Shown here: positions 8,099 to 16,310 of the stretch, in pieces | Layout of the letters: each line of letters begins with the position of its first letter | How positions within the stretch are numbered: the stretch's first letter is position 1 | DNA from: UBA9676 sp035532275 | GTDB taxonomy: Bacteria; Actinomycetota; Actinomycetes; Streptosporangiales; Streptosporangiaceae | Reading direction: 5' to 3' | Assembly: GCA_035532275.1 (NCBI GenBank) | Contig: DATKRG010000386.1 | Coordinates: 25,668 to 89,667 of the forward strand | DNA length: 64,000 nt | Made by a program: the position numbers and the translations under genes | Notes under the pieces: model-generated | The model's database searches: none | What the model was told of the DNA's origin: nothing | The model's input: only the letters and a program-made list of their open reading frames with translations

Positions 8099-8377
8099 TC
8101 AGCTAGCTGGGCCTGCCATCGCCGAGCCGCGCAGCCGGGCCACGGTGGCTCGAAGCTCGGCCACCTCGCGGGTGAGCTCGGCGACCCGGCGCTCGCCGTC
8201 GCCAACGGCCCTGGACTCGGCAAGCTCGCGGATGCGCCGGACCTCCCGGTAGAGCGGGTCGAGACCGCGCTCCCCCGCGCTCTGGGGACCCTCCTGCCCG
8301 CGGGCCGGCCCACTGGCCGACCCGGCAGCGGCAACCGCCGATGAGCCGCAGTAGGGGCAGCGGGCTGTCTCGCTCAC
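8099..8377 (-). CDS. Small zinc-ribbon/coiled-coil protein, function unknown
   Basis: Protein of 92 residues on the minus strand starting at GTG 8377 with GGAG about 7 nt upstream. The N-terminus has one CPYCGS knuckle; no second CXXC is present, so it can form only half of a zinc ribbon alone. A Gly/Ala-rich stretch follows, then a charged helix with heptad-like spacing (REVRRIRELAESR, RVAELTREVAELRATVARLR) predicting a coiled coil. I do not recognise a family. It stands alone, convergent with the HAD gene and divergent from the methyl-transfer operon. Confidence 0.55.
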   Translation of the reverse strand: MSETARCPYCGSSAVAAAGSASGPARGQEGPQSAGERGLDPLYREVRRIRELAESRAVGDGERRVAELTREVAELRATVARLRGSAMAGPAS

Positions 8378-8737
8378 AATCGGCTCCGGGGCAGGTCACA
8401 TCGGGCTCCAGTCCCCGCACGTGACACGCTCGCGCGGGGTGGGCCGCGCGTGCTGGGACTGATCCGGTTCGGACGTTACGCGCGGCACCTACCAGGGACA
8501 ATGAGCCGGGCCCCAAATCCCGCCGGCCCGCTTGTGAGCCGGGGCACAAGCTCGCGGCGCCGGCCTGGCCGATTGTGGCCGGGCACAGACCGCTGCCGAA
8601 CAACGTTGTGCGCGCCCCCGGTGCGCCGGGCGCCACCCCGATGCAGACTCGTGATAGCCGGGAAAAGAGTGCCCAATACATCGGCACTAGTCGCCGGCAA
8701 CCGGAATCCAAAGTCCTGAGGCCTGTTCGGAGGCAGT
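8378..8737. promoter_or_regulatory. Intergenic region before the one-carbon operon
   Basis: A 360 bp gap between the divergent small zinc-ribbon gene and the methyl operon. It contains the palindrome described at 8529-8551 and a degenerate second copy at about 8574-8588 (TTGTGGCCGGGCACA). GGAGG at 8729-8733 serves the GTG start at 8738. No further gene is convincing on either strand. It should contain the promoter(s) of both flanking genes, but no clear -10/-35 pair stands out. Confidence 0.5.
8529..8551. repeat. Palindromic hairpin motif, copy 1 (GCTTGTG...CACAAGC)
   Basis: GCTTGTG at 8530-8536 and CACAAGC at 8545-8551 form a perfect 7 bp stem around AGCCGGGG. The same stem with nearly the same loop recurs at 48202-48224, next to another MetE-like gene. 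It may be a regulator operator or a structured RNA element of the methionine-related genes (inference). Confidence 0.55.
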
Positions 8738-9064
8738 GTGGAAACCGACTTCAGGACACCTCCCGCCAAACCAGGAACCCGGTCTGCCAGCCGCCGTCTC
8801 GATGACCGGTACGCCGACGTCGGGTGGCTGCTGATCACCTGCCCGGACCGGCCCGGCATCGTCGCCGCCGTCTCCAGCTTCCTGTTTGCCAGCGGCGCGA
8901 ACATCACCGAGTCGCAGCAGTGCTCGACCAATCCTATTGGTGGCACTTTCTTTCTCCGGGTCGAATTCCACCTGGATGCGCTGGCCGGCCGTTTCGATGA
9001 TCTGCTGGCTGGTTTTGGCCAGCTGGCCGACAAATTCTCCATGCGCTGGAAAATGACCAGATGA
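8738..9064 (+). CDS. Stand-alone ACT-domain protein, homologous to the N-terminus of formyltetrahydrofolate deformylase (PurU)
   Basis: Protein of 108 residues from GTG 8738 (GGAGG 5 nt upstream). After a short leader it reads ADVGWLLITCPDRPGIVAAV, SGANITESQQCSTNPIGGTF, FFLRVEFHLDALAGRFDDLL and FSMRWKM, which is the ACT domain that opens PurU. PurU is about 280 residues, and its formyl-transferase half is absent here: the stop overlaps the next start (ATGA). The fragment therefore cannot hydrolyse 10-formyl-THF. It may be a free ACT regulator that senses an amino acid such as methionine or glycine for this operon, or a truncated relic kept by translational coupling. Its position as first gene of a six-gene one-carbon operon favours a regulatory use (inference). 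Confidence 0.7.
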   Translation: METDFRTPPAKPGTRSASRRLDDRYADVGWLLITCPDRPGIVAAVSSFLFASGANITESQQCSTNPIGGTFFLRVEFHLDALAGRFDDLLAGFGQLADKFSMRWKMTR

Positions 9065-9699
9065 CCACGGGTGGTGACCAGCGCAGCCGGGCCATCGCGG
9101 CGGGGCCCCGGCCGGTGCGGCCCCGGCTGGCCGCCGGGCTGCTGTACCGGATCCAGCACCTGCTGGCCCCCAACGGGTTCTACCGCTGGCTGGCCGGGTG
9201 GCTGGAGGCGTCCCGGAGCCGGTACCGGTTCTTCGCCGCCACCGAGCGCACGGTCAAGAACCAGGTATTCGGCTGCCGGATGTGCGGCCAGTGCACGCTG
9301 CCGGTAACCGGCTACTCCTGCCCGATGACCTGCCCCAAGCAGCTCCGCAACGGGCCATGCGGCGGGGTCGGCAGCGACGGTTCCTGCGAGGTCTACCCGG
9401 AGCTGCGGTGCGTCTGGCTGACCGCCTACGAGCGGGCCGGGCAGCACGGGCGGGTGACCGACCTGACCCTGCTGCAGCGGCCGGTCGACCAGCGCGGCTG
9501 GGGCCAGAGCTCGTGGGTCAACTACTGGCAGCACCGTGACGACGACCTGTGGACCGCCGACGACGGCCTGGCGCGGGCGCCGGGCATCTGGCGGTCCGAC
9601 CCGGTGCAACCGGTGCACCCGGAACTTCCGGTGCACCCGGAACTTCCGGTGCACCCGGGACTTCCGGTGCACCCAGGACTTCCGGCAGGCCGGCGATGA
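9061..9699 (+). CDS. Methylenetetrahydrofolate reductase C-terminal-domain protein (cysteine-rich, MetV-like)
   Basis: Protein of 212 residues. The middle part is the cysteine-rich MTHFR C-terminal domain: VFGCRMCGQCTLPVTGYSCP, CPKQLRNGPCGGV, GSCEVYPELRCVW. The many CXXC-type cysteines suggest Fe-S or zinc binding. In acetogens and many actinobacteria a protein of this kind partners the catalytic MetF subunit, which is encoded next (4 bp overlap), so an electron-transfer or structural role in methylene-THF reduction is likely. The C-terminus carries a six-residue repeat (PVHPEL, PVHPGL; four copies, 18 bp DNA repeats), probably a disordered tail. The start at ATG 9061 overlaps the previous stop. 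Confidence 0.8.
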   Translation: MTTGGDQRSRAIAAGPRPVRPRLAAGLLYRIQHLLAPNGFYRWLAGWLEASRSRYRFFAATERTVKNQVFGCRMCGQCTLPVTGYSCPMTCPKQLRNGPCGGVGSDGSCEVYPELRCVWLTAYERAGQHGRVTDLTLLQRPVDQRGWGQSSWVNYWQHRDDDLWTADDGLARAPGIWRSDPVQPVHPELPVHPELPVHPGLPVHPGLPAGRR

Positions 9700-10682
9700 C
9701 CCGCGGGCCAGCGGCCGGACCCGCCGCCAGCAGCCGTCCCGCCGGGGCCCCGTCGCGGCTGCGCAGCCGGCTGGAGTCGGGGGAGACCACGGTCACCGCC
9801 GAGCTCAGCCCGCCCCGCGGAGCCGACCCGGACGCGGTCAGGCGCAACCTGGGGCCGCTGCGGGACTGGGTGGACGCGGTCAACATCACCGACGGCCAGA
9901 GCGCGCACGTGCGGCTGTCCAACTGGGCGGGCAGCCTGCTCGCGCTGGCGGCCGGGGTCGAGCCGGTGATGCAGATCACCTGCCGCGACCGCAACCGCAT
10001 CGCGCTGCAGTCCGACCTGCTGTCCGCCGCCGCGCTCGGCATCCCCAACGTGGTCGTCATGACCGGCGACCATCCCCGGTTCGGCGACCACCCCGACGCC
10101 AAGCCCGTGTTCGACCTCGACAGCGTGCAGCTGCTGTGGGCGGCCCGCACCATGCGCGACGAGGGGCGGCTGCTGTCCGGCCGGAGGCTGGACCCACCCC
10201 CCGGCTGGCTTATCGGCGCGGTCGAGAACCCGTTCGCCCCGCCGGCCGGCTTCCGGGCCGCCAGGCTCGGCAAGAAGATCGCCGCCGGGGCGGAGTTCGT
10301 GCAGACCCAGTTCGTCTTCGACCTGCCCGCCTTCACCCAATGGATGGCCGGTGTCCGCGACCTCGGGCTGGACCAGCGGTGCAAGATCCTGGCCGGGGTC
10401 GGGCCGATCCGCTCGCTGCGGGCACTGGAGCACCTGCGCGGCAACGTCCCCGGCATCTCCATCCCGGACGAGGTGGACCGCCGGCTGCGCGGGGTGCCGG
10501 CCAGCCAGATGGCAGCCGAAGGACAGGCGGTGTGCGCGGAGATCATCGCGCAGGTGCTGCAGATCCCCGGCGTCAGCGGGGTGCACGTCATGGCACCGGG
10601 GTTCGACCGCGGCATCCCGGAGATCCTCGACCAGGCCGGCCTCGCGCGGTCGTCCACCGCCGGGGGGCAGCATGCACATTGA
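9696..10682 (+). CDS. metF: Methylenetetrahydrofolate reductase, catalytic subunit (MetF family)
   Basis: Protein of 328 residues, MTHFR barrel: TTVTAELSPPRGADPDAVRR at the first strand, WVDAVNITDGQSAHVRLSN, VMQITCRDRNRIALQSDLL, NVVVMTGDHPRFGDH and AEFVQTQFVFDLPAFTQWM. It should reduce 5,10-methylene-THF to 5-methyl-THF using a reduced flavin. The start ATG 9696 overlaps the stop of the MTHFR-C gene; a longer open frame from 9549 only shadows that gene. The C-terminal segment (GVSGVHVMAPGFDRGIPEIL) is family-typical. It overlaps the methyltransferase gene by 11 bp. The product methyl-THF would be the obvious methyl source for the MetE-like protein three genes on. Confidence 0.88.
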   Translation: MTRGPAAGPAASSRPAGAPSRLRSRLESGETTVTAELSPPRGADPDAVRRNLGPLRDWVDAVNITDGQSAHVRLSNWAGSLLALAAGVEPVMQITCRDRNRIALQSDLLSAAALGIPNVVVMTGDHPRFGDHPDAKPVFDLDSVQLLWAARTMRDEGRLLSGRRLDPPPGWLIGAVENPFAPPAGFRAARLGKKIAAGAEFVQTQFVFDLPAFTQWMAGVRDLGLDQRCKILAGVGPIRSLRALEHLRGNVPGISIPDEVDRRLRGVPASQMAAEGQAVCAEIIAQVLQIPGVSGVHVMAPGFDRGIPEILDQAGLARSSTAGGQHAH

Positions 10683-12246
10683 CATCCGCCCGGTGGCGCG
10701 GCTGCGCGGCCCGGACGCGGTGGATGTGCCAGCCGCGCTCGCGCCAGTTTTCGCCGCGCTCAGTGCCGCCCCGGTGGACCTGACCCGGCTCCGGCTGGTC
10801 TGCGACTGGATCCAGTACCGCAACAACTTCGCCGAGCCGGTCGCCTGCCGTCCCGTGCTGGCCGAGCACCCTCTGCTGGCCGAGCACCCTCTGCTGGCCA
10901 AGCACCCTCTGCTGGCCAAACCCTCCATGCTGGCCGAGCACCCTGTCCCGGCCGAGCACCCGGTGCCGGCATCCCACGACACGCTGGAGATCGCCATCGA
11001 CCTGCGCCGCGCGGGCGAGACCGACCTGGCCACACAGGTCAAGGAGGCGCTGGCCGGGCCGGACGTGCTGGGGCCGGGGGCGGACGGCGCCCAGGGGCGG
11101 ACACTGCTGGAACCCTGGGCGCCCGCCAGCGAGAGCTGCATCTGGCGGTTCAACACGCTGTACTGGCAGGCCCTGTCGCGGTGGGAGCACGCCACCGGGC
11201 GCGAGTACGAGCAGGCGCTGCCCGGCGGCGCGAGCGACGCCCGCAACACCGAGGCCGTGCGGGAGATGATCCTGGAGCTGTTCCGGGTGTGGGACGAGCT
11301 GGACGCCCGGCACGCCCTGCCGCCGGAGCTGTATGTGGTGGAACTGGGCGTGGGCAACGGCAGCCAGGCCCGCACCTGGCTGGACGCGTTCGCCGACCTG
11401 GACCGCGGCCACGGCCGGGACTACTACCGGCGGCTGCACTACCTGATGGGCGACTACTCGGCGCACGTCCTGGAGCGCGCCCGGCAGGCGGTGGCGCACC
11501 ACGGCGACCGGGTCAACGGGCTCGTGCTGGACGCCACCCGGCCGCTGCTGACGCTCGGGTTCCTGCGGGGCAAGGCGTTCTGCGTGTACATCTCCAACGT
11601 CTACGACAACCTGCCGACCGACGAGCTGGCCAGCATCGGCGGCCGGCCCTACCTGGTGCAGGTCCGCGCCTACCTGCGCGACGAGGACGCGGCCGCGATC
11701 GCGGCCCGGCACCGTGTCCCCGACGGCGGGCTGGCGGCGCTCACCGAGCGGCTGCTCCGGCTGGGACCGGAGCTGCTCGCCGAGGCGGCGCCGGGGACGT
11801 TCAGCGACACCGACCACGCGGTGTCGTTCTGGCGAGAGGTCTGGGCTGCGCTCCGGCTGCAGGAGCGGTACGTCCCGCTGGAGGGACTGGACGCCTACCA
11901 GATCTCCCCCACGATGACCGGGGAGATCCTGCGCCCGCTGCTGGGCAGCGGCGGCGACATCCGGATGCACGCCAGCAACGGGGCGCTGGCCAGCTTCGAG
12001 GGCACCCTGCCGCTGCTGCACCCGTTCGGGCGGCTGCTGTGCCACGACCTTTTCCTCACCGAGCCGGCCCAGTACCACGCCGGCTTCTTCGGGCCGGGCA
12101 AGTACGACGGCTCGGTCGTGAACTGGGTCAACGGCCCGCTGCTCCAGCTCATCGGCAACCGGCGGGGCTTCGACGTGCGGATAACGCCCTTCACCGCCCG
12201 GCCGGGCTCCAACGTCAAGACCCTCACTGCCCAGGTACGGGACTGA
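10672..12246 (+). CDS. Class I SAM-dependent methyltransferase of unknown substrate
   Basis: Protein of 524 residues. The Rossmann SAM site is LYVVELGVGNGSQARTWLDA (motif I, E-L-G-X-G-N-G), followed by YLMGDYSAHVLERARQAV (acidic strand 2), VNGLVLDATRP and FCVYISNVYDNLPTDELASI (the catalytic-strand segment). The N-terminal 160 residues contain a six-residue repeat tract (LAEHPL, LAKHPL, VPAEHP) and a helical part; the C-terminal part (GRLLCHDLFLTEPAQYHAGF) is probably a substrate domain. I do not recognise the exact family; MidA-type protein methyltransferases share the general layout. It lies between metF and core-metE/metK, so its SAM supply is co-encoded. Start ATG 10672, 11 bp inside metF. 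Confidence 0.72.
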   Translation: MHIDIRPVARLRGPDAVDVPAALAPVFAALSAAPVDLTRLRLVCDWIQYRNNFAEPVACRPVLAEHPLLAEHPLLAKHPLLAKPSMLAEHPVPAEHPVPASHDTLEIAIDLRRAGETDLATQVKEALAGPDVLGPGADGAQGRTLLEPWAPASESCIWRFNTLYWQALSRWEHATGREYEQALPGGASDARNTEAVREMILELFRVWDELDARHALPPELYVVELGVGNGSQARTWLDAFADLDRGHGRDYYRRLHYLMGDYSAHVLERARQAVAHHGDRVNGLVLDATRPLLTLGFLRGKAFCVYISNVYDNLPTDELASIGGRPYLVQVRAYLRDEDAAAIAARHRVPDGGLAALTERLLRLGPELLAEAAPGTFSDTDHAVSFWREVWAALRLQERYVPLEGLDAYQISPTMTGEILRPLLGSGGDIRMHASNGALASFEGTLPLLHPFGRLLCHDLFLTEPAQYHAGFFGPGKYDGSVVNWVNGPLLQLIGNRRGFDVRITPFTARPGSNVKTLTAQVRD

Positions 12247-12248
12247 AC

Positions 12249-13484
12249 ATGACGGGACGCACCTCCTCCGCGCGAGGCAAGGGCCGGGCGGGCCGGGCCG
12301 GGCTGCTGCCCACCACGGTCGTCGGCTCCTACCCGGTCCCGGAGTGGCTGGAGCGGCTGAAGACCGACTACTACCAGCGCCGGATCAGCGCCCAGCACCT
12401 CAACGAGATCCACGAGGTCGCCATCAAGGCGGCGCTCAAGGACCAGGAGCTCACCGGGCTCGACATCGTCTCCGACGGCGAGCTGCGCCGCGACAACGAC
12501 ATCGACTACCTGCTCACCCGCATTCCCGGCGTGGAGATCCCGCACCGGGCCAAGACCGACTACTACGACTACTACGACGCGGCGGTCAGCCGGCCCTTGC
12601 CGGATCCGGCCGGCGAGGGCGTGGGTCTCGGCCTGGCCGCCGACTACGCGTTCACCCGGGAGCAGACCCAGTGGCCGATCAAGTTCTCCTTCACCGGCCC
12701 GTTCTCGCTGTCCCGCCGCATCCGCAACAGCGCCTATGACGACCCGGCCGGCCTGGTGCGAGCCCTGGCCGGCTGGCTCAACGCCGAGGCACGGGCGCTG
12801 GCCGCAGCCGGCGCCGATCTGCTGCAGATCGACGAGCCGTTCCTGGCCGGCTATCCCGAAGCGGTGGACCTGGCAATCGAGGCGGTCAACATCGTCACCG
12901 AGGGCGTGGACGCCACCTGGGCGCTGCACGTGTGCTACGGGAACCGCTACGCCAGGCCGCTGTGGGAAGGGCACTACGACTTCCTGTTCCCCGCGGTCCT
13001 GGCCGCCCGCATCGACCAGCTGGTGCTCGAGTTCGCCCGCAAGGGCCCCGGCGACCTTCGGCTGTTCCGCGAGTTCGGCTGGGACCGCGGGGTGGGTCTG
13101 GGGGCGATCGACGTGAAGTCCACCGAGGTGGAGACACCGGATCTGGTCGCCGCCCGGATCCGGCGGGCGCTGGACGCGGTGCCGGCCGAGCGGCTGATGA
13201 TCAACCCCGATTGCGGCCTGCGCCATCTGCCCGCCGACGTGGCACGTGCGAAACTGCGGGCGATGGTTGCCGGGGCCGCGCAGGTGCGCCGGGAGCTACG
13301 CGACGCTGAGGGGCGGGGTGCCGAGGGGCGGGGTGCTGAGGGGCGGGCTACAGACAAGCGCGATGCTGACAGGCGCGATGCTGACAGGCGCGATGCTGGC
13401 GAGCTCGACGCGAATGGATCAGCCGCGGCGGCCGGGCGGCCGGCCCCGCGGTCACTACGGAACAAGGCAGGAACGAGGCAATGA
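12249..13484 (+). CDS. Short (core) cobalamin-independent methionine synthase-like protein
   Basis: Protein of 411 residues, only the C-terminal catalytic barrel of MetE (full MetE is about 750). Visible are LLPTTVVGSYPVPEWLERL, DIVSDGELRRDNDIDYLL, ADLLQIDEPFLAGYPEAVDL, ALHVCYGN (zinc His and Cys), LGAIDVKSTEVETPDLVAAR and LMINPDCGLRHLP (zinc Cys). It should pass a methyl group to homocysteine or a related thiol. Core-MetE families (MesA-D) are known to work without the folate-binding N-terminal domain and differ in methyl donor; the metF gene here suggests methyl-THF, but that is inference. The C-terminus has expanded repeats (AEGRG three times, DADRR twice). It overlaps metK by 4 bp. Confidence 0.8.
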   Translation: MTGRTSSARGKGRAGRAGLLPTTVVGSYPVPEWLERLKTDYYQRRISAQHLNEIHEVAIKAALKDQELTGLDIVSDGELRRDNDIDYLLTRIPGVEIPHRAKTDYYDYYDAAVSRPLPDPAGEGVGLGLAADYAFTREQTQWPIKFSFTGPFSLSRRIRNSAYDDPAGLVRALAGWLNAEARALAAAGADLLQIDEPFLAGYPEAVDLAIEAVNIVTEGVDATWALHVCYGNRYARPLWEGHYDFLFPAVLAARIDQLVLEFARKGPGDLRLFREFGWDRGVGLGAIDVKSTEVETPDLVAARIRRALDAVPAERLMINPDCGLRHLPADVARAKLRAMVAGAAQVRRELRDAEGRGAEGRGAEGRATDKRDADRRDADRRDAGELDANGSAAAAGRPAPRSLRNKAGTRQ

Positions 13485-14695
13485 GCACCTGGGACGCGGA
13501 CGGCTTTGTCTTCACCTCGGAATCGGTGACTGGCGGGCATCCGGACAAGATGGCTGACCAGATCTCCGACACCATCCTGGACGCGGCGCTCGAGCAGGAT
13601 CCCGGGTCGCGGGTGGCGGTCGAGACGCTGCTGACGACCGGCCTGATCGTGATCGCGGGCGAGCTGACCACCAAAGCCGTGCTCGACTACGCGGGCCTGG
13701 CCCGCGACTGCGTGCGCGACATCGGGTACGTGGGCGGCGAGTTCGGGTTCGACGCCGACGCGGTCGGCGTACTGGTCGCCCTGGACAAGCAGTCACCCGA
13801 TATCGCCCGCGGCGTGGACGCCTCCCGGGAGGCGCGGATCAGCCAGCACGACGACCCCTACGACCAGGCGGGTGCCGGCGACCAGGGGATGATGTTCGGT
13901 TACGCCACCAACGAGACCCCCGAACTCATGCCAATGCCGATCACGCTGGCGCACCGGCTCGCCCGGCGGCTGACCGAGGTCCGCAACAGCGGCCTCATGC
14001 CGTACCTGCGCCCTGACGGCAAGACCCAGGTGACCGTCCGCTACGACGGCGACGGGCGGCCGGTCGCGGTGGAGAAGGTGCTCATCTCCTCCCAGCACGC
14101 CGAGGGCGCGGAGGACAAGCTGCCCGACGCGCTGTGGGAGCACGTGGTCACCCCGGTGCTGCCCGCCGAGCTGTACGACCCGGCGGGCCTGCGGGAGAAC
14201 TTCTACGTCAACCCGACCGGCCGGTTCGTCATCGGCGGGCCGGTAGGGGACGCGGGAGTGACCGGCCGCAAGATCATCGTGGACACCTACGGGGGCTTCG
14301 CCCGGCACGGCGGCGGCGCGTTCTCCGGCAAGGACCCGTCCAAGGTGGACCGCTGTGCCGCCTACGCCGCCCGCTACGTGGCCAAGAACATCGTGGCCGC
14401 CGGGCTGGCCGACCGGGCCGAGGTCCAGGTCGCCTACGCGATCGGGGTGGCCAGGCCGTTCTCGCTGCTGGTGGACACGTTCGGCACCGAGAAGATCAAG
14501 CGGGCCGGCATCCTCGACCTGGTGCAGGAGAACTTCGACCTGCGCCCGGCCGCGATCTGCGACCACCTCGACCTGCGCCGGCCCCGCTACCGCGCCACCG
14601 CCGCCTACGGCCATTTCGGGCGCAGCGAACCCGAGTTCACCTGGGAGCGCACGGACAAGGCGGAGACGCTGCGCCGTCAGGCCGGGCTGGGGTAG
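13481..14695 (+). CDS. metK: S-adenosylmethionine synthetase
   Basis: Protein of 404 residues, the usual family length. GFVFTSESVTGGHPDKMADQ contains the ATP-phosphate-binding His; GAGDQGMMFGYATNE and GGGAFSGKDPSKVDR are the hexapeptide and P-loop-like motifs. It makes SAM from methionine and ATP. It starts at ATG 13481 inside the previous stop (ATGA). As last gene of the ACT-MTHFR_C-metF-methyltransferase-MetE operon it closes a methyl-THF to methionine to SAM route. This may be a pathway-dedicated second copy rather than the housekeeping gene (inference; the rest of the genome is unseen). Confidence 0.95.
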   Translation: MSTWDADGFVFTSESVTGGHPDKMADQISDTILDAALEQDPGSRVAVETLLTTGLIVIAGELTTKAVLDYAGLARDCVRDIGYVGGEFGFDADAVGVLVALDKQSPDIARGVDASREARISQHDDPYDQAGAGDQGMMFGYATNETPELMPMPITLAHRLARRLTEVRNSGLMPYLRPDGKTQVTVRYDGDGRPVAVEKVLISSQHAEGAEDKLPDALWEHVVTPVLPAELYDPAGLRENFYVNPTGRFVIGGPVGDAGVTGRKIIVDTYGGFARHGGGAFSGKDPSKVDRCAAYAARYVAKNIVAAGLADRAEVQVAYAIGVARPFSLLVDTFGTEKIKRAGILDLVQENFDLRPAAICDHLDLRRPRYRATAAYGHFGRSEPEFTWERTDKAETLRRQAGLG

Positions 14696-14713
14696 GCCGG
14701 CTGCCCGGCCGGC
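14696..14713. terminator. Convergent terminator hairpin between metK and the aldehyde dehydrogenase
   Basis: GCCGGC at 14696-14701 and GCCGGC at 14708-14713 pair around TGCCCG directly after the metK stop. An 18 bp direct repeat (14685-14702 and 14711-14728) spans the stem and both gene ends. No T-run is visible, as is usual for high-GC terminators. Confidence 0.5.
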
Positions 14714-14726
14714 TGGGGTAGGCCGG

Positions 14727-16199
14727 CTACGCGGTTGGCCGCACGGTCGCCTGAGCCGCGGCCGGCTCAGGCAGGAACACCGACTTGGCCTTCAGGTAGG
14801 CGCCCAGGCACTCGGGGCCGTAGGTGCTGCCCTGGCCGTTGGCCTTGGTGCCCCACGGCGAGCCCAGGTCGGGCACGTACAGGTTGACGCCGAAGGTCCC
14901 GACGTGGATGCGCCGTGCCATGTCCACCCCGTGGTCGGGGTCCGAGGTCCACACGGTGCCTGCCAGCCCGGGCCCGGCGTCGTTGGCGATCGCCACCGCG
15001 TCGGACTCACGGGTATAGGGGATCACCGTGACCACCGGCCCGAACACCTCCCGGTCGGCGGCTATCGCACCGGCCGGGTCGGCCAGCACGGTCGGCTCGT
15101 AGTAGTAGCCGCGGACCGGGGCGGCCGGCCGGCGCCCGCCCGCGATCACGCGCGCCCCGTCACCGGTGCTGGCGCTCACGTAGGATTCCACGCCCGCCCG
15201 CCGGCGCGGGCTAACCAGCGGCCCCATGCTGGTTTCTGGTGCCATCGGGTCACCGACCACCATGGCGCCGGCCTGCTCGACAAGCCCGGCAACCGCTTCG
15301 TCATAACGAGAGCGGGGCGCGAGCACCCGTGAGGCCGCGAAGCAGGTCTGCCCGGAATTGGCGAAAGCCAGCCGTCCCAGCGCGGCCGACGCCGCCGCCA
15401 GATCGGCGTCTTCCAGCACGATCGCGGCCGACTTGCCGCCCAGTTCCAGGTTGACGGATTTGAACGTCTCGCCGCACGCCACCGCGATCCGCCGGCCCCA
15501 CGTCAACGGTCCGGCGAAGGCGATCTTGTCCACACCGGGATGGCGGGCGAGCATCTCGGCCACCTCGTGCGGGCCGGTGACCAGGTTGAAGACCCCGGGC
15601 GGGAAGTCCGCCGCCTCGAACGCCTCGGCCAGGATGTAGGCGCTCAGGGATGTCTGCGCGGCAGGCTTGAGCACCACCGTGCAGCCCGCGGCGAGCGCCG
15701 GGGCGAGCTGGGAGAAGGCGAGCGCCAGCGGGTAGTTCCAGGGAGCTATCACGGCCGCGACGCCGACCGGCTCCCGCCGGACGATGGTGTGGCCACGGAA
15801 GTTGACGGCGGTGCGGATCTCCTCCGGCTCCAGCGCACGGGCCAAGGTGGCGTAGTAGCGCAGGATGGTGACCGGCACCTCAGCGTTGTGCAGCCGCGAC
15901 GCGGTGATGGGCATGCCCATCTCGGCGGTCACCAGCCGGGCGGTGTCCTGCGCCCGGTCGGCCAGCGCCGCGGCCAGCCGGTCCATGGCGGCGGCCCGCT
16001 CCGCCCGGTCGGCACGCGGCCAGGGGCCGACGTCGAACGCCTGCCGGGCAGCGCATACCGCGATATCGACGTCTTTCCCGGAGGCGGCCGGGGCGGCGCC
16101 CATGATCTCCTCGGTGGCCGGGTTGGCCACCGTGACCACGTCCAGGGACGCTGCCAGCAGCAAGCGGCCACCGGCGTAGATATCCCGGTATTCCAGCAA
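14727..16199 (-). CDS. NAD(P)-dependent aldehyde dehydrogenase
   Basis: Protein of 490 residues if started at TTG 16199 (LEYRDIYAGGRLLLAAS), which fits the family N-terminus and length; ATG 16343 would add an untypical 48-residue leader reaching into the regulatory region. Key motifs: VAAVIAPWNYPLALAFSQLA (cofactor fold), VNLELGGKSAAIVLEDADLA (general-base Glu), ANSGQTCFAASRVLAP (nucleophile Cys), and EVFGPVVTVIPY. It oxidises an aldehyde to the acid in the cytoplasm. It is divergent from the PucR-type regulator gene, with a tandem operator-like repeat between them, so that regulator probably controls it (inference). Confidence 0.88.
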   Translation of the reverse strand: MLEYRDIYAGGRLLLAASLDVVTVANPATEEIMGAAPAASGKDVDIAVCAARQAFDVGPWPRADRAERAAAMDRLAAALADRAQDTARLVTAEMGMPITASRLHNAEVPVTILRYYATLARALEPEEIRTAVNFRGHTIVRREPVGVAAVIAPWNYPLALAFSQLAPALAAGCTVVLKPAAQTSLSAYILAEAFEAADFPPGVFNLVTGPHEVAEMLARHPGVDKIAFAGPLTWGRRIAVACGETFKSVNLELGGKSAAIVLEDADLAAASAALGRLAFANSGQTCFAASRVLAPRSRYDEAVAGLVEQAGAMVVGDPMAPETSMGPLVSPRRRAGVESYVSASTGDGARVIAGGRRPAAPVRGYYYEPTVLADPAGAIAADREVFGPVVTVIPYTRESDAVAIANDAGPGLAGTVWTSDPDHGVDMARRIHVGTFGVNLYVPDLGSPWGTKANGQGSTYGPECLGAYLKAKSVFLPEPAAAQATVRPTA

Positions 16200-16279
16200 T
16201 CCAGGCCACCTTCCCAGCCTGACGAGCCACCATGTGGATGCGTCCGGCCCTGGCAGCGGGGCGCGGCCGCCCTGGCCAT

Positions 16280-16310
16280 GGTTCGTTAACTTCCGGTTCG
16301 TTAACTTTCC
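16280..16310. promoter_or_regulatory. Tandem 15-16 bp operator-like repeat between divergent aldehyde dehydrogenase and PucR-type genes
   Basis: GGTTCGTTAACTTCC at 16280-16294 is followed directly by GGTTCGTTAACTTTCC at 16295-16310. Each copy holds the palindrome GTTAAC. The AT-rich cores stand out in a GC-rich intergenic gap and sit between two divergent starts (16199 and 16475). A binding site for the adjacent regulator is the simplest reading. Confidence 0.55.
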
